A stretch of 64,000 nucleotides of DNA, taken from positions 41,394,959 through 41,458,958 of the forward strand of contig OX459096.1 of NCBI GenBank assembly GCA_949775045.1, read 5' to 3'. Positions 9,521-20,056 of this stretch are shown here, one piece after another. The stretch comes from Metridium senile. Lineage: Eukaryota > Cnidaria > Anthozoa > Actiniaria > Metridiidae. A program made the position numbers and the translations under genes. Under the pieces are notes generated by a model. That model saw only the letters and a program-made list of their open reading frames with translations. It did not search any database and was not told the origin of the DNA. Each line of letters begins with the position of its first letter. Within the stretch, counting starts at the first letter, position 1.

Positions 9521-9940
9521 CTAGTTTTTAAATGAAGATTTAAGTTTTCCTCCGGTTCTAAAACAAGAGATAGTATTCGTAAATAGTTTTTTCTTCGGTG
9601 GTTCGTTTATTTCTTCAGGTCTTTTACAGTTTTTTGGAGTACTTTGATTCCTTGGTAGATTTGGCTGTTCATTTTCCATCGCTGACAATAATTCTTCGTC
9701 ATCTCCTGGTTGTGTGGTTGAACAAGTATCAATCATAACATCCAACATTTCGGTTAAATCGTCCATCACTTTTTTCAGTTCCTCAAACTCCTCGATCGAT
9801 AGTGCAATTCCAAATTTCGTAGGAATGTTTTTTCTTTCTTCAATATCAATATATTTTCGGATATGCACGCTAATCTTTCCTTGGAATTCTTTGACGGTAG
9901 CATGATAACCTCTCGAACCTAGCTTGAATAAACTTGCCAT
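9521..9940 (-). CDS. PC4/Sub1-like single-strand DNA-binding protein (element gene)
   Basis: 139 aa. Residues about 5-65 match the PC4 (p15, SUB1) fold: LGSRGYHATVKEFQGKISVH, then IRKYIDIEERKNIPTKFGI and SIEEFEELKKVMDDL, corresponding to the strands and C-terminal helix that grip single-stranded DNA in PC4. The C-terminal half is polar with a PPKKK nuclear-localisation-like patch. It is the right-terminal gene and reads inward from the TATA box in the terminal repeat. With a Rep-like nuclease at the opposite end, a role in coating single-stranded DNA during replication, or in late transcription, is plausible. Family assignment is from motif memory. Confidence 0.78.
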   Translation of the reverse strand: MASLFKLGSRGYHATVKEFQGKISVHIRKYIDIEERKNIPTKFGIALSIEEFEELKKVMDDLTEMLDVMIDTCSTTQPGDDEELLSAMENEQPNLPRNQSTPKNCKRPEEINEPPKKKLFTNTISCFRTGGKLKSSFKN

Positions 9941-9990
9941 TTTCTCTGTAGTAGTAGTAACTTCGTTTGAGTTTAATCAAATAGTTTTTC

Positions 9991-10258
9991 AAGGCTAATA
10001 ATAATTTCAAAACTACCGCGCTATATATCTATTCTGTATAACAAAAGACCTGTTCAGACTTGCCCGCTTGCATCATTGGGTTACCATGACGATTGAATAA
10101 ATTAATTCACCAATTCACTCAATGTGTGACGTCAAACCATTGAATAAATTAAGTCACTTGAATAAATTAAGTCAGACACTCAAAGTAATTTATTCGTCAC
10201 TCAAAAAACTCTCGAAGTCACTCGAAAAACAGGCTCGAATCATGCAAACAAAACTACT
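9991..10258 (-). repeat. Right terminal inverted repeat (268 bp)
   Basis: Mirror of 2828-3095. Its TATA box (10023-10028, read on the minus strand as TATATAGCGCGG) lies about 85 bp upstream of the PC4-like start codon. It ends at CTACT, followed by the duplicated GCTACT. Confidence 0.9.
10023..10028 (-). promoter_or_regulatory. TATA box inside right terminal repeat
   Basis: Minus-strand TATATAGCGCGG, about 85 bp upstream of the ATG at 9940. It is the mirror of the left box. Confidence 0.5.
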
Positions 10259-10264
10259 GCTACT
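10259..10264. other. Target-site duplication, right copy (GCTACT)
   Basis: Identical to 2822-2827 and abuts the right terminal repeat. Confidence 0.85.
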
Positions 10265-10334
10265 CGTTTAATTGTCTCCTGAATGTCGAAGGTTTTGGAC
10301 AGCGACGTTTTGACTGCTACTGCTAGTTAGTAAA

Positions 10335-10563
10335 TTGCAGGCTCATAACATGGAATATTTTGAACCTATTGATCCCGGATCATTTTTTTTATTCATTCTT
10401 TCCCAAACTTTTGATCCTTGATCCCCGAATCAGACTCAATTTCCCACTGATCCTCGATCCCAGCCCTTCGATCCCTGAGCCCTGGCCTCTGATCCCTGAT
10501 CCGGGCCTAATTTGTGAGCTTGATCCCTGATCCCATATACCATGTTACGAGCCTGAAATTGTA
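10335..10563. repeat. MITE with GATCCCTGATCC-rich interior
   Basis: The ends AATTGCAGGCTCATAACATGG and, inverted, CCATGTTACGAGCCTGAAATT are complementary. The interior is made of degenerate GATCCCTGATCC-type units. It has no ORF. Confidence 0.6.
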
Positions 10564-10887
10564 AATGCATCTACTTACTTATTTACTGACGTAACAACTT
10601 ACTATGTTTCCCCGCTAAGGGACATTTATCCCGGTCAATTTGATATTTAATCGAGCAAGCCGGTCTTGATCATTAAAAAACTATCGTGCAACATCATTGT
10701 TGTAAAATTTATATCAGTTTGTGTGTCTGTGGTTTGAATGTCAGATGTTATTGTTGAATCTTCGGTGCTAGTTTCATTGAGGTGTTCTTCGTGTTGGTCA
10801 TCAAGCTGTACGGCTTCAGAGTTGGATTCACCTTTGTTCTTCTTCGTCTTTGGCTCATCATCATGTCGAACTATTTCTCTTCTTTGA

Positions 10888-11133
10888 TTAGTGTTTTTTT
10901 GTCCATGGAAATACAGTGGGAAGATGATGTCTACTTACTTTTTCACCTCCTTCGAAGTGCACAGAACAAACTCGAGTTTGATTTGAGTCGAGTTTTAGAG
11001 TCGAGTTTCTAAGGATTACTTTGTATGTTTTCCTCAGCTTTTCGCATTTTGGAATCCTATAGTAGTGGAGATTCGGATTATTCCTAAAGCTATTCGTGTA
11101 ACCCGGCACACAACAGTTAAAATGATGAGGCAT
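10888..11133 (-). pseudogene. THAP-type zinc-finger domain, isolated
   Basis: 81 codons from a methionine at 11133 to a stop. It follows the THAP plan: CCVPGYTNS, then YYRIPK, VCSVHF and HLPTVFP. In the usual motif a cysteine stands where this copy has Tyr (VPGC becomes VPGY), and the conserved tryptophan is not evident, so zinc binding may be impaired. No transposase or other domain follows. THAP domains are common in P-element-type transposases and in host transcription factors. This is likely a fragment of such a gene, or a single exon of a larger one. Confidence 0.5.
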
Positions 11134-11284
11134 ATCACTTAATATTAACGACTGATACGGACGCCATCTTTGATTCTTGTCCAGCCAAACAGTCCATGCA
11201 TGCTTTGCGGTCGTGTTTTCGTACCCAGGCCTCAAGTGATTTGTTACCGGCGAATAGATATACAACGAGCTTATAAAAGAACCG

Positions 11285-11712
11285 TACAATATTGAGGACG
11301 TAAAAATGTAATACATATAATAACTTATAATAGCAAAGAAATATATAACTGACATCAGCTTTAAATTTCAGTTTAAAAAAAGTTTAAATGTTTTGTTGAT
11401 TGTTTACCAAAGTAGTCCGAAGAAAGTAAATATAATGTTCGATTTTCAATGGAAATCTTTTTTCTATTTAATTCCTATGTGAATAAACCTTCATATTGTA
11501 GGGGTCTCCTGATCAGAAAAACACCAAACTATATGAATTAACATCCGGTGTATTTTGCAGTGTGCGTTTTTAGCTTAAGAATATCGATCAATGGAAATTA
11601 TTTTCGCTATGTTCTATGTGAATAGACCTTCGTTTTGTAGCACACAATTTACACACAATATCTAATTTAACTATAAATATTTTCAGATCAATTATCCTTT
11701 TCTCAATTAGAA
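11285..11712 (+). repeat. Direct duplication, copy 1 (428 bp)
   Basis: Identical by eye to 12371-12798, at a constant offset of 1086 bp with no indel. It includes recurring TTCTATGTGAATA-type motifs. There is no coding content. Confidence 0.9.
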
Positions 11713-12370
11713 TGCTTTTTGCTATGTTGCTGGAATAAATCCCTTACCTCCATTTTGTAGTTGTTGACCTAATTGCAAACACACCAAAATGTAAACAAAA
11801 CTTTAGCTATGATCCATGGCTTATTAATGTTTAAAGGAGTCCAAATTAAGGGAGTCTTTCTTCTTTTCTTCAAAGAGTTATTTACACGACCCTGCGTGAG
11901 GCCGAATGTTTAATTTAGGTTTATGAATAACAAATCTATATTGAGCGAGAATTCATATTATAAACCGGTTTAGGAATATACCTTAAAGAGTGTTTTGAAT
12001 AAAGTTTTTTTAACTTTAAAGTTTTGGTGCTACCGTGTAGCGCGCCAAAATGGCTTGCTGATATTATTGACTTCTTGATATAATCTTTTCAAGCCTAGTT
12101 TCCATTACCCTGGTTACCAGAGGCTTGACTATTAACTCTAATTTTTTAACTCTTTTTTAAAGCCCCGAAGCGGCAAACGAGCTGCGAAGCAGCGAGTCGT
12201 CGTCTAAGCCTCTGGTAGGAAGCGCCGTGAATCACATTTCCAAGCTTAATTGAACTGTCGATCAAAGCGAAATGATCCAATTAACGTTAACCAATCACAC
12301 AAGAGATCCCCGTGGTGATTTTTTACTTAGGGGAGGGGACATTAGTAGATAGTGTGCTTTACAAAAAAAA

Positions 12371-12798
12371 TACAATATTGAGGACGTAAAAATGTAATAC
12401 ATATAATAACTTATAATAGCAAAGAAATATATAACTGACATCAGCTTTAAATTTCAGTTTAAAAAAAGTTTAAATGTTTTGTTGATTGTTTACCAAAGTA
12501 GTCCGAAGAAAGTAAATATAATGTTCGATTTTCAATGGAAATCTTTTTTCTATTTAATTCCTATGTGAATAAACCTTCATATTGTAGGGGTCTCCTGATC
12601 AGAAAAACACCAAACTATATGAATTAACATCCGGTGTATTTTGCAGTGTGCGTTTTTAGCTTAAGAATATCGATCAATGGAAATTATTTTCGCTATGTTC
12701 TATGTGAATAGACCTTCGTTTTGTAGCACACAATTTACACACAATATCTAATTTAACTATAAATATTTTCAGATCAATTATCCTTTTCTCAATTAGAA
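12371..12798 (+). repeat. Direct duplication, copy 2 (428 bp)
   Basis: Second copy of 11285-11712. The 658 bp between the copies carry a truncated MITE (12109-12214) of the same family as 16695-16892. Confidence 0.9.
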
Positions 12799-12959
12799 GG
12801 AACACCTGTTTTCTCAGGCTAAACAAAAAGCCGATTTGTTTTCAAAATACCATACTGTGCCAATTTACTGCTATTGTCCGCGTTACCAGACTAAAAACAC
12901 ATGTTTTGTAAGAATGTATTCTAGAAATCTGAATGACAATAATAATGATAAAACTGCAT

Positions 12960-12962
12960 GAG

Positions 12963-12993
<31 letters not shown>

Positions 12994-13090
12994 GGTGATA
13001 ATGGTGATGATGATAATGATATTCACGATGGTGCCGAGTGATGATGATGATGATGATGGTTGCTGCGGTGGTGACGATGATGTTGGCAAT
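12960..13090. repeat. GAT-type microsatellite
   Basis: Interrupted GATGATGATG runs. Methionine/histidine-rich frames across it are artefacts. Confidence 0.85.
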
Positions 13091-13344
13091 GATAAGGTCG
13101 ATAATGATATGAATACAATCAAATTGAAAAATCAAGCCAAATATCTATAGTAAAGCCTTAAATTACTCTTGCTACACTAAAGCAGCATAATATCACTGAC
13201 ATCCAAACGAAACTATATAGGACCATTTTGATTATATCTTAATTTTACGGCCATTGAGAATTTCTTAATACAAAAACGTTTTTAAAAACTAATTTAATTT
13301 GAAACGGAACTAAAGGGCGTTCCAAGAAATAATAACAACCATTT

Positions 13345-13369
13345 TGTATAAAGGGGCCGACCATTTAAC

Positions 13370-13405
<36 letters not shown>

Positions 13406-13432
13406 TAAATTTCCCCCCCCTAAATGGCCCCT
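13345..13432. repeat. MITE with internal poly-G run
   Basis: GGGGCCGACCATTTAACTT is followed by about 35 G, then CCCCCCCCTAAATGGCCCC. The outer arms pair (GGGGCC...ATTTA with TAAATGGCCCC). The layout resembles 62773-63004. Confidence 0.55.
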
Positions 13433-14100
13433 AAATACAATAAGAAACAACTACAAAACAACTCACCGTAAAACAGAAAAGCCAAACAAGCAACTGTTTC
13501 TTGTTTCTTCGTTTTTCCATCGTTTGATAAACTTAGTCTCTTCAGAGTATATACGGTTCCAACAAAAACGGAATAAAATAATGTTAGAGTAATTTGGTTG
13601 TCATTCAGTTTTTACTAATGTCATTTCCTTTAGACTAAGAGCTAATCTTTCAACTTTGTTTTCTTCTCTGGCAAGCAATTTAAATTTGAAATGGTGTAAT
13701 TCAATTTCTTCACCATTTATGCTTAATTATATTTAAAAAAAAACATATACTGCCCAAACCATCAAAATACCTAAGACCGTCGCTTAAATTGCGAGCAATT
13801 TGGTTGTTTTGGACTTTCCTCGTCGGAGCAGAAGAGCAAAAAGATACAATGTGTATAGATCTTGAAAAATGACATTTAGTAACTTACTGACTTTCGGTTT
13901 TTGTGTCCTTCAATTGTAATATTAAATTTACTAAAAGCTTTTTTGGGTATTATTAACTACTTTGAAGAAGAAAACCAGAAAATACTGAAAAGTTCTCAGT
14001 ACATATCTATTTCAACAAAAGAAGAACGCGCCAGCGGAACTCATGTCCATGCTAGACGACACTTCCCTTTTGAATAAAATGGAAAAATGTTACTTCAAAA

Positions 14101-14255
14101 CTTTTACTCCGACGAAGGGCTAAAGCTCGAAACGTCAGTAAAGTTAAGTCAACATTTTTTACGGTGTTATAAATTTCATTATTTCATTATATTACCTATC
14201 GTTTATATCAAACACCGACGCAGCCTATACTAGTTTACTCGCTAGTTTCCATTTA
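14101..14255 (+). repeat. Retroelement tail with hammerhead-like motif (copy A)
   Basis: CCGACGAAGGGCTAAAGCTC followed by GAAACGTC (14109-14136) resembles a minimal hammerhead ribozyme core: a CNGANGA box, a short GGGC/GCTC stem and GAAA. Position 4 of the core is C rather than U, so this copy is probably inactive. It continues into a block ending in GACGCAGCCTATACTAG that recurs at 15180-15245 and, inverted and tandem, at 33946-34277. Such motifs are known from Penelope-like retroelements. Confidence 0.5.
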
Positions 14256-15089
14256 AAACTAGAGAATGGTTACCAAAATTAGTAAGTAACTAAATTAATA
14301 ACTGTAACTGAAACGAAAAGATTAACTGTGAAAAGAATTAGATAAAGAATATCAACTGTGACAAAGACACTGGCGAACAACTGACCAAAGTAAAGTCAAT
14401 GCCAAACCTTGAGAACCATTGAACACTGTAATTCATTGTTTTGTTAGTGAAATTCGTTTGCAGTCATTTTGCTCTGTTTTACTCCAACGAAAGATTAACG
14501 CCCAAAACGTCAAACAAATTTCAATTCTATTGATATAGTACTATCAATTACAGTTTAGTTTGCAACTTCAATATAAATTTGCCTCCTTACCTTTTAATTT
14601 TATAATATCGGCTACATCTTTATAAACTAAATTTGCAGCTTGACTTAGGACGATGAAGATCTCATTTTGATTCATTCAGGATCGAAAATGACGGCTGTTA
14701 AACAAATTCTCAAACGTCGAAAATTAATTATTTATTTTGAGTAATTAAAGCAAAAATTACTCCAATACTCCAATTTCATGTTATCTAGCAAAGCTGTACA
14801 ATTTGACAAAAGGCGCATTTGCACAGGGATAATCTCGATCCGAAGTAAATTAAAATGTGTTTTCTATTGTTTAGCGGTGGTATTTTCCCGTGCTTGGCTT
14901 AACATTTGTGAATATTTTTACAACAAATCGAGGTTTAGCCTGTGCAAATGCGCCTTTTGTCAAATAGTACAGCGGTAATAGATAACGTGAAACTGGAGTA
15001 TTGTTAATAAGCAGTTGTTCAATGAATCGTCACTTTTTGTAAAGAAAACATTTTAAAAATAACTTATTTGTGAAAAACATTTATTTTCC

Positions 15090-15245
15090 TTTTACTCCGA
15101 CGAAGGGCTAAAGCTCGAAACGTCAGTAAAGTTAATAAGTCAACATTTTTTACGGTGTTACAAATTTCATTATTTCATTATATTACCTATCGTTTATATC
15201 AAACACCGACGCAGCCTATACTAGTTTACTCACTAGTTTCCATTT
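15090..15245 (+). repeat. Retroelement tail with hammerhead-like motif (copy B)
   Basis: Near-identical to copy A, with the motif core at 15097-15124. It lies about 990 bp downstream in the same orientation. Confidence 0.5.
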
Positions 15246-15971
15246 GTTATTATTATTTTTTAGTTAACTTTGGGCAAACTGCTTCAGTTAAAGCGATTTT
15301 CATGCTGGAATTTTGTTCTTCACAATAGCGACCGTTTTGAAAAATCAATATATCAACACAAGCCGTTGATGTATCTGAGTTCAAAAAATATTGAGAGGGA
15401 GCTATAGCCTGGACAATAACTAAGTCACACAATAGTCCGCTTCACAGTTCACAGCTGTGCCACCTTGAAAGGTAGCCGGGTCTTTGCATCGAAGCGAGAC
15501 GAACGTTAAGCTTGCAATGATAGAGACACGTGAATAATTGTCCTGCAAGGTGTTAAAATATCAATCTTTTAATCATTGCAAGCTCAGCGTTCGTCTTGCT
15601 TCGATACAAAGGCTCAGTTACCTTTTAAGATGACGCAGGGAACTATGGAGGGCACTATTGCTTCAAAATGGAGAATCTATAGTCTTTACTTTTTTTTATA
15701 ACCATTGAAAATTGTAGAAAATATTGAATATTTTGCAATGAAATTATTTGTATGACAACTGAAACGCGACGCGAAAGAAATTAAGTAAATTTAAAGGTTA
15801 CTATTAATATTTGAAAAGGAGAAACAATTGAAGTCCATTATAACTAGCTGATTTTCATTTTCAAATGAGAGCTTTCAGGAATTTATCGATGTATTTCTGT
15901 ATCGATACACGTTTTGAGATGGAAGCCAGTTAGTAAGTAAGAAAGTAATGAAGTAAGGGAAGAATTAAGAA

Positions 15972-16135
15972 GGGAAGGAAGGAAGGAAGGAAGGAAGGAA
16001 GGAAGGAAGGAAGGAAGGAAGGAAGGAAGGAAGGAAGGAAGGAAGGAAGGAAGGAAGGAAGGAAGGAAGGAAGGAAGGAAGGAAGGAAGGAAGGAAGGAA
16101 GGAAGGAAGGAAGGAAGGAAGGAAGGAAGGAAGGA
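15972..16135. repeat. GAAG microsatellite, about 160 bp
   Basis: About 40 uninterrupted AAGG/GGAA tetranucleotides. It shows a strong purine strand bias and could form triplex DNA. Confidence 0.95.
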
Positions 16136-16694
16136 TAGAATTTAATCAGTGGTTATAGTTATTATAGTTATTTTATAATTGAATTACATTAAATAAAACA
16201 ACAATGATTCTAATAATACAATAATAAGAATAACGCAAAATCAATTGAATCAATAGAATTAAAGCATTTTTAATGGATATAATCACAAGTTCTCGCTTTC
16301 ACAGTTGTAAATAGATACTTCTAATTCCAAATATCTTTGGTGAGAAAAATTATTACGCATGCAACTGAATATGCATCATCTATACAGTAAATACTGTATG
16401 TCGTCAATAGAACGTTTTCGTATAATAACCCACTTTTAACATGCAAATGAGCAATGTGCAAAACAACATGCTAATAGGAAACACTCTAATAAGACTCTAT
16501 TAAAACACTCTAATAAGAGGGTCTGGATTGGGGGGGGGGGGGGGGGGGGTACGAATGTCAGTTGACAGTTAAATTGTCGGCTATTTGTCAGTTGTCAGTT
16601 AGATTTTGGCCCTTTTGTCAGTTGTCAGTTAAAATGAAATTAATAATTAACCAAAAAATGTTTATTTGTTTATGCCATTTGTCAGTTGTCAGCT

Positions 16695-16892
16695 TACCCT
16701 GGTTACCAGAGGCTTGACTATTAACTCTAATTTTTTAACTCTTTTTTAAAGCCGCGAAGCGGCAAACGAGCTGCGAAGCAGCGAGTCGTCGTCTAAGCCT
16801 CTGGCTCGCTCGCCGCTCCGCGGTTCGATATCGCCGCTTCGCGGCTCAAGATAAGATAAGAATAAGAGTTAGTCAAGCCTCTGGTGACCAGG
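16695..16892. mobile_element. MITE, CCCTGGTTACCAGAGGCTTG ends
   Basis: The left end CCCTGGTTACCAGAGGCTTG pairs with CAAGCCTCTGGTGACCAGG at the right. The interior has nested GCGAAGCGGC / GCCGCTTCGCGG hairpins. A truncated copy lies at 12109-12214. Confidence 0.75.
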
Positions 16893-17154
16893 ATAAGTTT
16901 CCATATGATCCGTTCACGATCGCCGGAACGCTGAAAATGATGCCAGCGATCGTCAGCCATTATACCATTTTTCTGCACACAATGCAAATCCGATCGCTCC
17001 ATCGCTGAAAAGTGTTTCTATATTTTGAGCGATCCGGCTATCGTGAGCGATCGTATGGAAACTGTGCTTTACACTTTTTAAGCTTTTCGAGCTTTTGCCC
17101 TTCGTAGGAGTAAAAAGTTTGTGATATGAACTTCGCGATAGACTAAGCCCACAC

Positions 17155-17205
17155 ATAATTACCGGTGCAATCAGTGCTCTACCAACTGAGATATGAAGCC
17201 ACATG
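17155..17205 (-). repeat. tRNA-like SINE fragment
   Basis: The reverse strand reads ATCTCAGTTGGTAGAGCACTG, an A-box/D-arm-like segment, but no matching T-arm or acceptor stem follows, so this is not a functional tRNA. A degenerate ACGAAGGGCAAAAGCTCGAAA hammerhead-like remnant is close by on the same strand (about 17086-17107). Confidence 0.5.
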
Positions 17206-17246
17206 TTGGTAAGAAGTAATTTTTTTTTTTTTTTTTAAATATTCAT

Positions 17247-17520
17247 ACGAAATATGATGTCGGTATATAAGGCGAACCAAATTTCGTCGTTATCCCAATT
17301 ACTTAATGACGAAATATGATGTCTGTATATATATGGTGAACCAAATTTCGTCGTTATCCCAATTACTTAATGACGAAATATGATGTCTGTATATAAGGTG
17401 AACCAAATTTCGTCCTTATCCCAATAACTTAATGACGAATTATGATGTCTGTATAATAATGGAATTCAAATTTCGTCGTTATCCCAATTACTTAATGACG
17501 AAATATGATGTAACATAATC
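17247..17520. repeat. Tandem array, about 62-bp units, four copies
   Basis: The unit contains CAAATTTCGTCGTTATCCC and ACTTAATGACGAAATATGATG. Copies diverge by small changes. TTTCGTC and GACGAAA make each unit internally palindromic. Confidence 0.85.
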
Positions 17521-17976
17521 ACGAAATTCGTGATTATCACTATTCCCGTGGTATAGTTTGGTTTTGTTCCATGTATATTGTGTTTGCATACCACCTTGTC
17601 ACAACTTGACTTGTACATGTTATGCGACTGATAGCCAATGAGTAAAATACATCCCCCCTCCCCTTTAGTCTTAGTTTGTAAAGGGATGTGCGCTGGCCAG
17701 AGGTCGTAATCCTGACCATGCCAGCGGGGGTACAGCAAACCAAGACCGATCAAGAAATAAAGTAGACCCTAACTTAGACTAAACACTAAATTCTATAGGC
17801 TAATCATTTCAGATACTGTTATCCTTCTAGAAACGCTTGTCAATCGATAATGAGGGTAAGGAGCAAAAGTTCAAATACCTCATATAAATAAAGAAGAATA
17901 CGAGGATCATTTACATCTGACATATACAAAACGACTAATTACTACTGCCTGTAAATATATTTTTCTTCAGATCAAC

Positions 17977-20002
17977 ATGTCTTACCAGACAGAACAAGTC
18001 ATTCAGAAAGTAGGTAGTTTTGGGCGCTATCAACTCAGGATTTGTGGTATGATTGGTTATAGCATGATTATCAGTACATTAGTATTGTTAGTGATGACAT
18101 TCAGTACTGCAGAGCCTGCATGGAGATGTAAAACAAACTCTACGTCCTGCCAATTGAATGGGACGTTTAAAGTTGGTGACAAACACTATGAACACCGCTG
18201 TAATATCCCACGAAGTGACTGGGAATTTGATGCAGGAGCAAGTTTTAACAGTATTGTTACTGAGGTTAGTGCTACAGGCTTGTGACTATTGGCCATGTTC
18301 TAAACGAGGAGGGGGCTGGGTACTAGTTTCTAGATTTAAGGTACTAAGAATGGATAAAATCACTTAAATTTTTTTTACCGTTTTTGAATGCTTTAGAAGT
18401 ATCTAATCAAGTAGACCTCGGTTAAACTTCCATTCTTTCACGCACAAAAAAATAAACAGTGAAAAACCTTGTATCCAAGCATGTTATTTTTGTTGAAATT
18501 TGAGAGAAAACTCGACACCGCGACCTCTAGGGCGCGATGTTGACAAGTAATCTAGATTAATCATGCAATTAAGATAGCATGAAAGATCACATCATCATAT
18601 ACAAGATTGCAGAGTTACATTATATTATGTTGAATAATGGCCAAGAAGCAGCCTCTCAAATATGTGAAATATTATTAAAGAAATGTATTGATATGTACCT
18701 CCATACCATACATTCTCTTGTAATCTTATGGATCTTTGAAAGCAACCAAATAGCTTCAAAATCTTTGATATTGTATATTTTGATGTGTGTTTTCATGTTG
18801 TGTAGTTTATTAGTGTAGTTCGGGACCCAGCCCTTGTACGTAAAATTCACAAAATCTCGTTTTTTAGCTTTCATTATTTTCCGATTTGAAAATCATGGAA
18901 ACGTTTAATATGCATTCACAAGACAAGCACATCAGCTCTGCAAAAAATCTCCTGAATTTAGACCTGCGTTCACGAGAAATCAAGATTTTTCGCTAAAGTC
19001 AGGATTTTTTCGCGTTCAAATCCGCGTCGTTTTGGTGTCGATTTTTGGAACTATAATGCGTCACATGAATTAGTGTTTTGGGCAAGAATTACGAATTAAA
19101 CTTGTCATACTTAACTTTACGTCGATTCTAGAGATACCAGAGAACAGAAAAAATGTTAAAGTTTGTCTCGATGATCTTATAGGGAACTAGTTACCAGTCC
19201 CGCATGGCAAACAAAACAGGTTCACGAAATAAAAATTTTAAAGGGTTTTCCGTGCTATAACTTGGAAAAGAGCGTGGCGTCACCCCATTTTTATTTTATA
19301 GTTGGATTTCCCTTATCAGATCTTTTCAATCCGTGAAATAAAAATGATATGGTTTTCGAGCGCAAAATGTAGAATTTTTCACATTTTGAGTTTATTTTTG
19401 CATCAACATTAATATGTAAATAATATGTTTGTTAGTAAAGTGCCTTTCTTTTGCAAATTCTTGTTAAAAAATTTGTTATCGGGAAAAATAGAATAAATAG
19501 CGTTTTATTGAAATTCCGACAATTTTGTCACAAAAAAGACCAAAATGGGCCCCAGTCTACCGCCCTTATCTTCGAAACGAGTACGGTGACCCATTATTTT
19601 AATTTTAGTTTTGAACTTTACTTAGTATTCTATTCTATAGTGAGACCTAGTATGTGACAATGCTGTATACGTAAGCGTGGTCAACTCTATCACTCTTTAC
19701 TAAATGGATGTTTCACAATGAAAAACGCTTTAGTTAACATGTGCATATTCTATTCTATAGTGGGACCTAGTGTGTGACAATGCTGTATACGTAAGCGTGG
19801 TCAACTCTCTAACTTTCGTTCTATGGATATTTGGTAGTATGTTTGCTAGTATACTTAGTGACAAGTATGGTAGAAAGACCCTTGTTTTCCCGTGTGCTGC
19901 TGTTATGTTCATGTCTGGATTCTTGTCTGCTTTTGCACAGCGATACTGGGTGTTTGCTGTCTTTAGAAGTCTGGTTGGAATAGGAATAGGTATTAAACAT
20001 GC

Positions 20003-20056
<54 letters not shown>

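Larger units (their letters stand above)
2828..10258. mobile_element. Polinton-like / virus-like element with HUH Rep-like gene
   Basis: This 7431-bp element is bounded by 268-bp terminal inverted repeats, starts AGTAG and ends CTACT, and is flanked by the 6-bp duplication GCTACT. Seven intact-looking genes were found: Rep-like nuclease (+), packaging ATPase (-), a 105-aa glycine-ended protein (+), an acidic zinc-ribbon protein (+), a 74-aa Cys-rich protein (+), a 75-aa acidic protein (+) and a PC4-like protein (-). The ends and duplication length match Polintons/Mavericks. However, I see no protein-primed polymerase B, retroviral-type integrase, Ulp1-like protease or double-jelly-roll capsid. 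It is therefore either a parasitic, helper-dependent element or an unfamiliar lineage. Frames appear intact, so the insertion may be recent. Confidence 0.88.
13090..17976. other. Gene-free repeat-rich stretch
   Basis: No credible coding region was seen. It holds two copies of a retroelement tail (14101-14255, 15090-15245), an inverted pair around 14810/14965 (TTTGACAAAAGGCGCATTTG and its complement), a GAAG microsatellite, a MITE, a tRNA-like fragment and the 62-bp tandem array described separately. The part just before 17977 (about 17900-17970) is probably 5' leader and intron of the SLC22 gene. Confidence 0.6.

Noticed and set aside
12842..13150. His- and Met-rich ORFs over the GAT repeat
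   Set aside because: Triplet-repeat translation artefacts.
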